64,000 nt of DNA, taken from NCBI RefSeq assembly GCF_003073045.1, contig NC_037600.1:15888352-15952351 (forward strand), given 5' to 3'. Both the position numbers and the translations under genes were made by a program. Below, piece after piece: positions 23,738 through 35,442 of this stretch. Origin of the DNA: Pomacea canaliculata. Taxonomy: Eukaryota; Mollusca; Gastropoda; Architaenioglossa; Ampullariidae. The notes under the pieces were generated by a model that made no database searches, was not told the DNA's origin, and saw only the letters and a program-made list of their open reading frames with translations. Within the stretch, counting starts at the first letter, position 1. The number at the start of each line of letters is the position of its first letter.

Positions 23738-26700
23738 ATGGTCACCATACAGTTCACTTTCTGATGTTGCTTTAAACAGTGCGAGAAAGTTGAGCAGACT
23801 TTGTAATTAGACTGTGTCCTCTTGTTGCCTTTCTTACCGCCTGTCTAACAGCCAGGAAGATGATATTGTTTGTTTTTGTTGTTTTCTCTTTTTTTTTTTC
23901 TTTTTTTTTTTCTTTGTGTGTGTGTTTTTTTTTTGTTTTGTTTGTGTGCACGAGCGCTGTCATTCATCTACCATTTCTTGGCAAACCGCCTTTTACTCAC
24001 ACGTGCCCTGGGGAGTCCTAAATATACTTCAGAAGCATCGTGTATATGCATACACGTATCTGCTAAGACTTATCCTCCCCTAATATTGTCTCTCAAATAT
24101 CTGTTCACACCAATTTGTTGGGTCTGGTGATTCGGCCATGTTCAGACCTATACCAATACAAAGACTCGTAAGACGATGCAAATTTTCTCCGCCTCCATTG
24201 TCCTCCGTCAGCCTTTGTGATGTCCTCAGCTCGATGCAATAAAGAAGTGGACTAGGCAATCTCTGCCAACACCTTTTCTATTATCTTTTTTTTTTTTTCC
24301 TGTTTCTATTTTTCTAATAACCTTAGAGACGAGGAGCTGCCGATACGTGTGCGAACTCAAACGTGCACGTGCATATTTGGGAGGGCTTTTATTTTAAGAT
24401 TTAGTATGTAGCAGTCAGATGTATGGAAAGATGCGGGTAATATTACCCACCCCACTCTCTTAACTCACACAGATTACAGAAACCTGCTCCAATCTCCCAT
24501 CATTTTTCAGGGATGTAATTACACAGTCTCGTCTATCGGTTGCCATAGATACACATCATATCTCCTGACATACCTAACAATGTTCCTGGGGTCTGATAAG
24601 AACTGAAAATCACCCAAGAACTTGTATAGAGGATATCGCGATGGGTACCGATAAAGTCGTTAACTTCGTTACTCGAGCAGACAAGTAATTATCAACGAAA
24701 AAAACATTTGATTCGAAATAACCTTTGGGGAAACTGGGATAAAACAAGACAAACATCACTCATTAATTACCGGTAATTTCTTTCCTGTACTTCACCCTCT
24801 CCACCCCTCTACTCACACACGCTGTCATGTTCATTCGCATTCGTCCACCATCCTTTGACCTTAACATCCTTCATCCCTTCCTGTGTGGCGATGTAGGTAT
24901 TGGCTGCTCCACATCACTTACCTCAGGAAAAGTAAACATTGCTTTGTAACCGTTCATTTGTTCCGTGTCCTTTTATTTACCTGCTAATTAGCCCATGCTG
25001 CTCAAGTTATTTACTGAGTAAATCAACTCCAGCTCAGCTCTGTGCAGTGCATGTGCATCGCTGGTCGATCATCGAATGAGATGATGAGAGTCTTTAACGA
25101 AAAGAGGTTGCTGCAGACGATCCGTAGAAAGTTCGACAGCGCAGCATCAAAGGCTTTAGAGAGATCATGCAGTCCATGGACTTTAATTACAGCATCGCCT
25201 TCTGTGTATTTTTGAACTTGTCCCTCGGTTTTTGCTTTCTTTCCATTGACATAAAAAAAAGGTTTAAAAATAATGCTATATTTATTTATTTTTTATAAAT
25301 GAAGAAATAACATTACTTCACACTGTATGCAAGAAGTCGGTGCAAGAGTAACAACCAATCGTTAAATCTTGCAAGATGTTTTGACCAGGCTGTCTCGTCC
25401 TTGTTGAAATGATTCGTGAAAGTTCTACCTTCAATATTTATTATGATTGTTTGAGAGATGGATCTGCTGGGGAAAAAAAACGACATCAGTAATCATGATA
25501 GTAGAAGTATCCAGACGAAAAAGTCAACTTGTTTTGAAAAAGACAAGGGATTTGGTAAGACAACACAGGATCTGACATGAACAAAAGAATGCTGGGTGCT
25601 GGATCATTTGTGTGGATCCCTTTCTTGTCTCGAGTTTGTCAGTCACAGAGACATCCACCCATCCCTCTGTCTGTCGTTGTTCTGCTCGTCCTTCCCACCC
25701 CACCCCTGTCAGTGTTGTCTACTTTTCCCTCTTGCTGTTCTCACACCAATACCTAGCTTTGTGTCGTCAGCGTGCTCTGGAATTAAAGAAACTGGCGGAA
25801 ATACTTTATGTATTGTTTACACAAGAGGGAAAACAAAGTGTAACCAAGACGCTCTCCTCTAGAAAATGTCCAAACAGATCCTTCAAGCTGATCTTTGACC
25901 TTTTATCTGACCATCCTGGAAACAATTCCTGGGTCAGGATGTTTTACAACTGAGGCTTCGTTGGTGTCATCATGAACTTCAACTGTTGAAAGAGTGCATT
26001 GACCTGGCTGTCTATACGGTCGTGATTATAACACACAAGACAAAGGTTTTCTGTTATCAAAATAGACAGACCTTGAAGGTTCATCTTCGTGAAACCTCAG
26101 CGCATATTCCTTTGCCAACACGACAGCGACAACCGTAGTAGGATAATCAGAAGATCTTGGTGTCCTTTTTTTAAACAAAAAAAAAGTCTCAAATTTCTTT
26201 TCAAACTTTTCTCACGAAGCTAGAACAATTACAGAGTTTGTCTCCCAGTCCAAACGGAATCACACACGTGATGTCCAGAAAGGACAATACCTACTGGCAA
26301 CACGCATTATCAATTAGAGTGTTTGGTTTCCGTTACCTGCAAACCGTGGGATTACCTTGAAAGTCAGAAGAAAAGGTGGGTCAAAGTTTTAAAAAAAGCT
26401 GTGAGAACTGGCTGTGGAGAATTCAGCATGGAGGAATAAAGGTAACTAAAACTGTCCAATCGCAAACCAACTCCACTGCCCAGTTTGACTTTAGACGGGT
26501 TTATTTTTCAAAATTATATTTAATTGAATAATTTGTATTCGTCTGTAGAAATGGTCTATGAACCGCCTTGTCTCTTCATTGTCGATAACAATGACAATAA
26601 AATGATCAACTTTGTTTGTCCCAGTGGGGAATTCGAACATGGGAAGGTAAAAATTAGAAATAAAAGTAAGAGTAAAGTTTTTTGCAAAGTGAAGCGTTAA

Positions 26701-27548
26701 AAGATGTCAAAATGAAAAATATTAGCAATGAAAAAAAAGGCAAGTGACAATTATTTATGTATAATATCTAAAACAAACAACAATCTTACATCATGAATAT
26801 TTATGCGCGCGCCTACAACAACACACACGCACCACTGACTCGTCGTCTGAGGTTGAGAGCAGCTGGACCGCAGATGGCACAAACGATTGTATATACTTTT
26901 CGATTTTTTTAATTTATTTATATTTTGCTTCCATTGGGACATACTTAGTCCTCTTCGCATATAGGTGGCCACTAGAGACCTCCATTATTGTCTGTCAGCA
27001 GCAAGTCTCGATCGAGAAGTGATTTTAAATAAACTGATTTCGTTTTACTGATGGGAGCGGTTATTCTTTCCTATTGAATAGAGATGATGATGTGTATAGG
27101 TTACAAGAAACCATTGATTTAGGGGGCTAACGCTCGTGACATTTGAACTCTGGTCAACATGCTGAGCCAACAATGTTTGTCAATATATTCTCAATACATT
27201 TGTCATTACAATGGGACTTGGCAGGTCTCACGCTGTTGATGTACCCAAAATGGCCTTTAGCCTGCCCCTCACCAAAGGTCCGACACAAATCAAGAATGAA
27301 GAAACAGAAAACGTTCTTGTAGGTTGTTATTACACTTTATATATGTGTGCGACCCGACAAAGGTCACATTGACAAAGCCATTAGTGCACAAACGGTTTTA
27401 TCCGACATCACATCGTGTCACTGCTGTCACCACTCACTCTCTTCTCACCCCATCCCCATCCCCAACCACCACACCCACACACACACTGCATGCCGCTTTG
27501 TCGGGACCTTGCGTGGGTCTACAAACCTGTCACGCGGATTGCAGATGA

Positions 27549-27809
27549 ATGTGCGCTGTGCCACAGGTATCGCTGACAGAAAACGAACTGAACCCCAGAG
27601 AGAGGCGCACACAAGTTTTCAAGAGACGCAGTAACGACAGTAACGACAGCAGCGACAGCGACTTCGGGGCCAACGTCCCTCAACTCGCAGACCTCCGATC
27701 GAGGGGACAGGTGCCCACCGTTCATTTCCTTAAAAACAGTCCGAAGGAAGAAGAAGAAGAAAAAAAAAGTAGAGAAAGTCTCTGCAGCAGGTTGCTTGCT
27801 GTACAATAG
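27549..27809 (+). CDS. Uncertain open frame rich in Arg, Ser and Asp (86 codons)
   Basis: An 86-residue open frame in a GC-rich patch. It contains a Ser/Asp run (RRSNDSNDSSDSDFG), a PQLADLRSRGQVPTVHF stretch and an acidic-to-basic Glu/Lys tract near the C-terminus. The composition resembles a disordered protein segment, but no domain is recognised and no flanking exon could be joined to it. It may be an exon, the 5' region of the second copper transporter, or chance in a GC-rich island. Not identified. Confidence 0.2.
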   Translation: MCAVPQVSLTENELNPRERRTQVFKRRSNDSNDSSDSDFGANVPQLADLRSRGQVPTVHFLKNSPKEEEEEKKSRESLCSRLLAVQ

Positions 27810-28475
27810 CTGACGTGCAGCAGTCCGTGTGTAAGCGACATGTGGCAATTAGCCTGACGAGTCGTCAGGTGTGCTGGGAGCAGAACAGGTGAGCAAGGTG
27901 GGGTGTAGGGGGAGAGCGTGACGACTGTGGTTACGAAGGCGTGCTGTGAAATTCACTTCAAGTCCCTCGGCGACCTGCACCGCCAGGCAGAGACACAGGT
28001 ACAGGGAGATATGGACTGGAGTCACAGGTCGTAACGTTTATTGTTTATGTTTGTGTTTGTACCTCCGATACCTCCGAGTCTACCCTTCTCTCTCTCTTGT
28101 TCACTTGCATGTTTAAAATTTAGTAACACTACTGCACGTTATTCATTTATTTGCGCTTTATGCTCTCGTATCGTTATCATCGTCGGAGAGAAGCAAGACG
28201 ATGTGATGAGAGATAGTTTATACGCTGCTGAACGGATTACGGGATAATGAGAGAACTGTGTCTTTCACATTATCATCATCTTTTCTTGTACATTGTCAGC
28301 GATGATGGCGATGAGCGATAATAACGCAACGGACACCGTTCTCTCTCTCGTCATCATTTGATCTTTTCAGCAACGTGGTTATCTATCATCACATGGTCTG
28401 GCTCTCTTCGTCGAGAAGTAGGTACTGCTAAATACAGTTTTTTCCTACCCTACTTTTGTTCTTTTTTTGCTTCAT

Positions 28476-28505
28476 TATTGGTGGTGGTGGTGGTGGTGGT
28501 GGGGG
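28476..28505. repeat. GGT trinucleotide microsatellite
   Basis: A run of about eight GGT/GTG units followed by a G tract. Confidence 0.85.
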
Positions 28506-28936
28506 GTGTTGCACATGGTGTTGCTGTCTTCACTGTCTCTTCTACTTCTGTAGATGATGCCTTCTGGCAGATTGACGAAACGCTTGTGTGTGTGTGAGAG
28601 AGAGAGAGGAGGTGGGCGGACGTGGGAGGAGGAAGGGGTGCACGTGTACGAGTGCGCTTAAGTGAACAAAACTATCGCCAAATTTTGTGTCCATAAGTGA
28701 ATGTTTACCAAAGGCTTTCAAAGTAGTGAAGTAATGCACACAGTGATGGGCAATCATCAGAAGACAGAAAATAGTGAAACAGAAAACTTGACTGAGGGTT
28801 AGCAATGAGATGGTTTTTTGTTTGTTTGTTTTATGTTTTTGTTTGCCCATGCGTTGTTTTTGGCGTGGGTTTATTGATGTTAAACTGATGACTTGTTATT
28901 TTTCTCTTGACATAAAACTTCTCATACTTTCCTCAG

Positions 28937-28964
28937 CATGGACCACGACACCGACAAACAAGAG
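28937..28964 (+). CDS. Candidate first coding exon of the second copper transporter
   Basis: A short exon-like stretch between an acceptor (TTTCCTCAG) and a donor (GTGAGC). It starts with ATG and encodes MDHDTDKQE, ending in phase 0 like exon 1 of the upstream CTR1 gene, whose N-terminus is also Asp/His-rich (MNHDHD). It is on the right strand and upstream of the second CTR gene. The link is speculative: it is very short, and the exon expected to follow it was not found. Confidence 0.25.
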
Positions 28965-29599
28965 GTGAGCTGTCTCTGCAGTTCGTTTCTTACATCTCTC
29001 CCTCTGAATTTGTCTTTTTGTATCACTGCCTGCCTGCTTGTCTGCCTGTCTGTGTGTGTGTGTGTGTGGTTTTTTTTGTTTTGTTATTTTTTTTTTTTTT
29101 GTTGTTTGTTTGTTGAGGGAACACTACTTATGTGTGTCCTCTTTGCATCAGCCTATGTATGGAACGGCTAAATAAAATTATTTATTACATACAGGGGCGA
29201 AAGAAAAATCAACAAAATAACAGCTAAGTTGATGAAATCATAAATACAGCTGCGTCACATGTTGACATATTTAACAGGCTTTGAAGATCCTTCTGTGATA
29301 AAGAGTAGATACCCAACATATTTACATTTATAGTATCGATAAAAAATCTACTACTCGTATCATATCCCATATTCAAACGCAAACAAACTAATGAACGAGA
29401 GACTAGAGCGAGGAAGAAGAAAGAGAAAATAAACAAATAAAGTTGTAGTTTCCGATCATCTGGGGGTAGGGGTGTCATGGATCTAGTCAGAGTGCTAGGA
29501 CTGCCATGGGCGCGTGTGTAGATGAAAGCGTGCGAATGATGGACGTTCTCTAAATAGAACGTGAAAAATGACGTATAGTGACGTCAAAAAGAAATAGTG

Positions 29600-29770
29600 A
29601 GGTAAGGGAGAGAGACGTTGAGAAGGAATATGGAAGCAGAAGGACGTTAGAGGGCATTTTTAGAAGAAGGACGCTGGAGAATAGAGAGAAGAAGAGGACT
29701 TTAGAGAGTAGATAGAAGAGGAAGAACGTTAGCGAGTGGAAGAAGAAGATAGAGAGCGGAAAGGGAGACG
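29600..29770. repeat. Purine-rich GAGAAGAAGGACG-like degenerate repeat
   Basis: A long G/A-rich tract on the + strand with imperfect recurrences of AGAAGGACGTTAGAG/AGAAGAGGAAGAACG. Non-coding; polypurine-polypyrimidine character. Confidence 0.5.
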
Positions 29771-31084
29771 TGAACGCATTTGCCAAGACAATGCGATTTG
29801 CTAATCAGAGATCGAATGTACTAATGTGAAGGAGAAACGACTGCCAAGACAGTGAGTTTATAGTGTGTGAGGTGTTCGTTGTACTTTGTAGAAGTGGAGA
29901 TTGAAGGAAAAACTGTGGTGTTAGAGACCGTTTTGCTTTTATAGTTAGGATCTATTTTTTTTTTTTTTTTTGGTTGGTAATTTTGATCAGTAAACAGACA
30001 GACTCGTACAGGCGAGTCATTCTTCAATTGGAACGAAAGAACGCGCAATTGTCCGACCCGCTGGTGAGTTGGAGAGAGCAAAAAAAAAAAACAAGAGCCA
30101 CCGGTGGTGTCGTGACAAGGGGTCAGACCAGATTTTGGATATCGATTCATTACAAGCCTGATTAACATCATATCCAGGAAGTGGAAATGAAAAAATATAT
30201 ATATATCGTTTATTACGAGGATTAATAGTGTTATTTCTGGCTTAGGTTTCTCCGTAGCCGTGTGTTTTCCCTGTTTCTTGTTTTGCTGGGTGTGGGACAG
30301 CATCTCAGTGGCAGGACGATGTGTTGCAGGCTCATGATCATTCGTTTTTCCACGCGGGACACCGCGAGACATTGCTGTTCTCCACTGCGGTCATCTCGTC
30401 GGAAGAACGTAAGCAGCGTTTGGCCTCACTGACAAAGAGAAGTGTGCAGGAAGTAATATAATATAACACAGCGGTTATTCTATTTCATTCAGTAATGTCA
30501 TATGATTCAGATGGATTAAGACTATCAAATTTATTTTTCTCCTTGTGCGTCTTCCTCTCCACCACCCCTACCCTCCAAGCAGATCCACCTGTGAACAACG
30601 CACCATCATTATTTTTCACATGTATACCTGTACCTCCTTTCACTCGCCTACCTCATGCATCATCATACAGGTGACATCTCTTACCTGCACACCCTAATTA
30701 ACGTCTGGTTTTTGTGGCCGTCTTGACGTGTCGGCGAGGCTTTGTGGAGGGTTGGCTGGACTGCGAACTGTTCATTTGTTAAATTTAATCTCTTAAGGGT
30801 ATTATTGTCTTCTTGTGGGTGGAGTCGGGGCTATGGGTGTGACCGATGATGATACAGCTGTCGTTCTTTAATTTGCCAGGGTAGTTTTGTATGTGATTGT
30901 ATGCGTGCATGCACCTGTTTCTGTGATTCAGTGAATACTTCACACATGTGTGACTTTGAGCCCATTCTTACCCTGCTACTGACTTACCACGGATATCATG
31001 GAAATATAAGACATGGCAGTAGACAGGCCGTCTAAAGTATAAACATATATATATAGTTTACCTCTTAAAAAGATGGGTTTAAAA

Positions 31085-31559
31085 TGCGAGGGTCCGCATA
31101 AGCAGGTATTTTTCAATAATTAAATGGGAAAATGGAAATTAACGATATTTTGAACGAAAAAAAAAAACAACTTTCAGCCACTATCTTTTAGCCTAAAAAA
31201 AAATATAAAAGAAAAGTTAGATATTTCATGAATGCATAAATATGTGTAGTTATTTTTATTATTTACTATCCTAAAACATAAACAAATGTTATAAACAGTT
31301 AAAATGTATCTAAACTTGCAGACCGTATACGGCGCTATTCGTACCAGAGAGAAATGTCAAGATTTAGTATTAAATTATATGCGATTAAAAACTAACTGTA
31401 GTACATACTGTACTACTATAATAATTTCGAATGTAACACCGGTTACTACTGTGGGTTGCCCACATGTTGCATCTGCTACATGATATTTTAATTTCCGGGA
31501 GAGCAGTTGGTCTGTCCAGTAAACTACGTATCGCTGTCGTATTGATAAATGAGGGACTG
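31085..31559. mobile_element. Eroded pogo/Tigger-like MITE
   Basis: The right end reads GAGGGACTG followed by TA (31560-31561), and the left interior has GCGAGGGTCCGCATAAGCAGG-like text followed by AATTAAATGGGAAAATGG, similar to the interior of the 10905 element (AATTAATGGGAAAAATG). No matching left terminus is visible, so the left end is eroded or deleted. No coding sequence. Confidence 0.4.
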
Positions 31560-31939
31560 TATGTAAACAGACATGATTTCTAATGATTTTCTTAATATTT
31601 TCGTTTATCTGGTTTAAGAATACAGTTTACTAGCTCAGGCCATGAAACATCACCCCAACATGATGATGATTATTGGCATGTGCAACCCTACTGCTACTTT
31701 TGAAAATACCCACAATGATGTGAATTCACGAAATACACACAATATCAAAAAAAAAAAATCCACATAATAATTATCGTGTTTCACAGACAAATATCAAGAC
31801 ACATTTAAGATCATAATTCCTCTTTAAAGATAAAAGTCTGTCGCTGCAGTCATTTCTGTAGAAAGTCCTCTTTGATGTCTCCGTACTTTCATTCTTTATG
31901 TTTATGAGATTTGTAAATCGCACTGATTCCATGAAAGTA

Positions 31940-32760
31940 GTTGAAGGGCTTGGCATTCATTGTAAAGAGTTGAACTGCTTGGATCAACTTAAGAAGGGCA
32001 ACAATGGAAGAAAAAGACTGGGTGGTCAGCAAAGTGCGAGGAATGGACAGTTGGAGAGTATGAGTCGCTGAGGGGATGGGACGGAGTCTAGAGGGTGATG
32101 AAGGAAGAGAAAATATAGGAGACAGCTGATGCTGATATCAGTATGATGATAGTGGAGAGGTGTCGGAGATTAAAACAAAAGAAACAAAAGTGGGGCTCCG
32201 TGGAAAGGGTGGCTCTTAAAGATACTCTCAGAGACTCGAGAAGGGAATCGTGGTGCCAGACAGGTTGACGACTAGAGGAGGAGACAGTGGAAATGTGTTG
32301 TCTAGGGCCAATGTTCAGTTCTTCAGTCTTGTCAGGGTTCAGCTTGAGTTTGTTTTCCATCATGCATGTCAGATGGTTGATGGCGGAGAGATGGTTATCA
32401 ATGTCTGTCGGTGGAGAGCTGATATATAAGTGTAGATATACATGTAGATGCGTGTCGTGGGCAGAGGGATGCTAGAGGAGGTCATGGTGTTCGACGAACA
32501 ATGACAAGGGCTGTAGAGAGTGTCGAAGACAGAAGAGAACCCTGGGAAATGCCATAGAGAACTGGGGAAGGCTAGTATGAACGGAAACCAACGGTCTGAA
32601 GTCTGTCATGGAGGGAACCCTAGAACTAGGAAACGTCTGTGTCTTGGGAACAGAGTCGATTGACCACAATGCTAAGGTCAAGCTCATCAAATGTAGCAGA
32701 CAAGTCAAGGACCGTTGCAAGTGGCAGCTCGGTGACCAGCTCTTGAATTGTTGTTGTTGT
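31940..32760 (-). pseudogene. Non-LTR retrotransposon (CR1/L2/Jockey-like) reverse-transcriptase relic
   Basis: Reading the minus strand, fragments of a LINE reverse transcriptase appear in the right order but in different frames: VLDLSATFDELD (the aspartate-containing LDLSxAFDxxxH-type motif), then LYGISQGSLLSS (the GxPQGSxLxP-type motif), then a worn YADD region ahead of LYISSPPTDID, then ENKLKLNPDKTE, and a C-terminal palm/thumb stretch with LRHLSTI. Stops and frameshifts interrupt it, so it is dead. The KLKLNxDKTE block is characteristic of CR1/L2/Jockey-group elements; the exact clade cannot be given. Element ends were not located. Confidence 0.75.
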
Positions 32761-33430
32761 GTATAGGCAAACCTCCACCATCATAAACCATAAGCGGACT
32801 GTGTTCTAAACAGACGCCAGTTTCTTGACTCCAAACTATTTGCTAGACCTCCTTGTCAGATTTTGTCCAACTGTAAAACAAACATGAATTACAATAAATA
32901 TAAATAAATATTACAAATTACAGATATGTTAGCAATAATAAATAATAATATTGACTAGGTAAGGAAAAGACGAATACTAATTTTAAAAACAAGACATTAA
33001 GAAGTAATTTACGCAGCTACCAGTTTAGGAAATTGTAAATATGTTGCCTAGTCGATGATATTATTTACATCCAAAGGCTGTAAATGCTGATGACTTGTTT
33101 GCATATCGATCATTGCATACTGCTGTGACAAAATGGCAAAACAGGATCGAATAAAGAACCTTCGTGATGCCAGTTAACAAATCGAGAGCTATGCAATAAT
33201 AATAATAAACAATAACAATATGAGAACAATAATAGGGAAACACGAGGGACAGCTAGGATGTATTTTCCAAACAGATGTCAGCTAAATGCTCATATAGATC
33301 GTGTCAGCTCTCGTGCAATCGTGCGTAACCGTCAACACGATCCAGTGACTGAAGCGTGTCGTGTGTCTCCGAGAGACAAAGCTCGGCTGGAGCACGGAGA
33401 TGTCGGACTTGACATCGAGATACGTGAAAG

Positions 33431-33621
33431 CAGGGCCGTGCTTAGGGGCAGGCTAACGAGGCATCTGCCTAGGGCCCCGCGCTTCAAGGGGCCCCGCGCT
33501 TTTGATTGATATGGTAACTAGGCAAGTGACTTTAGATCCCAACTAAAACCGTGTGATCGTGGCGTGAGGGCCCCGCACATGCCCTTTGCCTCGGGCCCCG
33601 CGGGGGCTAAGAACGGGCCTG
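33431..33621. mobile_element. hAT-type MITE with 8-bp target duplication
   Basis: A 191-bp GC-rich element with terminal inverted repeats CAGGGCCGTGCTTAG and (reverse complement of the right end) CAGGCCCGTTCTTAG, 13 of 15 matching. It is flanked by perfect 8-bp direct repeats CGTGAAAG (33423-33430 and 33622-33629). Interior repeats GGGCCCCGCG blocks. 8-bp duplications and CAGxG-type ends are diagnostic of the hAT superfamily. No transposase. Confidence 0.85.
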
Positions 33622-35212
33622 CGTGAAAGGCTCAGGTTATGACAGTATATAGGACAGAAACATCGCCAGTAGCTCGCCAGATGTTGGCAGCAGACCAAAA
33701 CATCGACGTGTCCTGTTGTAATTAGAGGGTGTAACGCTTCATGTCAGCGAGTCAACAGACTTCAAGTAATTAAACTTTTGAAAGTCGTCAAGATATATAT
33801 ATATGCTACCTGTACAACAATGAACGATGGTGTGTCTAGATATTTGAAGAGTGGAAGAATGGGCGACTAATTTGTCTGGCACGCAACAGCTTCATGACCT
33901 AAGAGAGTCCGCCTAACCAATTTTGCAATTAAGAAATGAATATTCCAAAGGTTTTCTAGAATAAACTATACAGGTGTGTGTGTGTGCACAGGCTTGTGTT
34001 CATCCACTCATCTTCTCAAGTCTTCAGCTGTATCCCTGCCACAACTGTTATCAAACAGCTGTCTTAATTGTAAAAGTCTCTCCTTACTGCTGGCCCTCGG
34101 CTCAAATGACACCTGAGATTGCCTAGCCAGACCAAAATGGCGCCTTGACGTCAGCTGGTTCTAACAAAGATGCTGAGTACTACTTACTATCTTGGCCTCT
34201 AATGAGAACTCTGACATGCGCACAAGGCTCTTCTGTTCAGCCTCGTCCTCGACCTATATAGATGGAGATCAGAGACGGATCGCTGACCGCCTGCTCCATG
34301 TGGCTCAAGGGTGAAAGGTCATTTGCGGAGAGGCTAATTTGTGCATCGTTTGGCGAACGACATGATACGACAGACGGAGCAGAGTGACTTGCACGTGCAT
34401 GTAGTTGACAGACTCAGTTAAAACACAGACTTGTATAGGTGGACTGCTGTGTCTGCCGAGACCAACGCTTAGCCTCTTGCGAAGGTTCTCCGCTGTTAGT
34501 CTCGGCGAACCTTAACAAAGAATGTGACTAAACCGGAAACTTTGTAGTCTCATGCCTCGTTTTAGTAGTTAACTGGGGAAAAAAAATCGTCTACCAGCGG
34601 TCCAGTAATACAAGTTTGTGGTTAGAGGACAATGCACTATCGTGACTGAAATCGTGAGGTTGATTTAAATCTGGCGTTTTTACAGTTTATTGCAGAGCAA
34701 AATTGCCCGCCTTGCCTCAAACGATCGCTTTGTGCCATGTTGTTTCGTAGCATCCCATTACGAAAGATAACTCTAACCGACGAGTTTTCCCGCCGGTCGC
34801 GAGTGAACCCTCTCTAAATCTAAGCTCTCTGGTGCAAGTTTGTCCTAATTCAGGTTGGTAGAAAATAACCTTGTATTTCGTTGAAATAACATTGTATTTC
34901 GTTTGCCAAGGCTTTGGCCTAAAGAATGTTATAGTTTTTGTGGAGGTTGGATTTAGTATTTAGTAAGATGTTTTACGATTTCATTTAAAGGGGAGGACTG
35001 CTCCCATCTTAGCGTTTTGAGGCAATGGCCGACGTTGATTGAATAAGGGGATACTAGCTAGAGAAATATGGTGGTTAAGAACCTAGGAATCTAAGAATCT
35101 TGTGACGGGAGGATGTAGTTTTGTGTGCTTTGAGTTTGAAATACGTAGGTTGTGGATTTAGGTACAGAGAAGGTACCACGTGTTCCCCACGTGTAGCAAG
35201 ATCCGTGTAACA

Positions 35213-35442
35213 CAGACCTGGGCAAACGCCGGCCCGCGGGCCGGATCCGGCCCGCCTCCTGTCTTTGACCGGCCCGCTCGCTGGCCGCCCACCAGTAAAT
35301 ATACTATGTATACAGTATTAGGTAAAACTGAGTTAACTATATTAGTCCGGCCCTCTAGAACCATCCCAGTTTCTCATCCGGCCCTCTAGAACCATTCCAC
35401 TTTCTCATCCGGCCCCTTGGGAAAATTAATTGCCCACCCCTG
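35213..35442. mobile_element. hAT-type MITE with 8-bp target duplication
   Basis: A 230-bp element with left end CAGACCTGGGCAA and right end (reverse complement) CAGGGGTGGGCAA, 10 of 13 matching. It is flanked by perfect direct repeats GTGTAACA (35205-35212 and 35443-35450). The CAGGGGTGGGCAA terminus and the GGCCCGCGGGCCGGA block are typical of widespread hAT MITEs. The interior repeats a 33-36 bp unit containing CATCCGGCCCTCTAGAACCA. Non-autonomous. Confidence 0.88.

Larger units (their letters stand above)
20101..28936. other. Intergenic region between the two copper-transporter genes
   Basis: No convincing exon in most of this stretch. It contains CA, TG, TA and poly-T tracts, a foldback element (23399-23737), and a GC-richer patch at 27380-28020 with one open frame (27549-27809). 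The N-terminal exons of the second copper transporter should lie somewhere between here and 36.3 kb. Confidence 0.4.

Noticed and set aside
22976..24130. Open frames dominated by Phe runs
   Set aside because: Translated poly-T tracts.
29821..30372. 183-codon minus-strand open frame
   Set aside because: Contains translated homopolymer runs (poly-Lys, poly-Phe), no domain, and no splice context; probably chance.
32472..32720. Stand-alone 82-codon minus-strand gene
   Set aside because: It overlaps the LINE reverse-transcriptase relic in a different frame from the surviving motifs.
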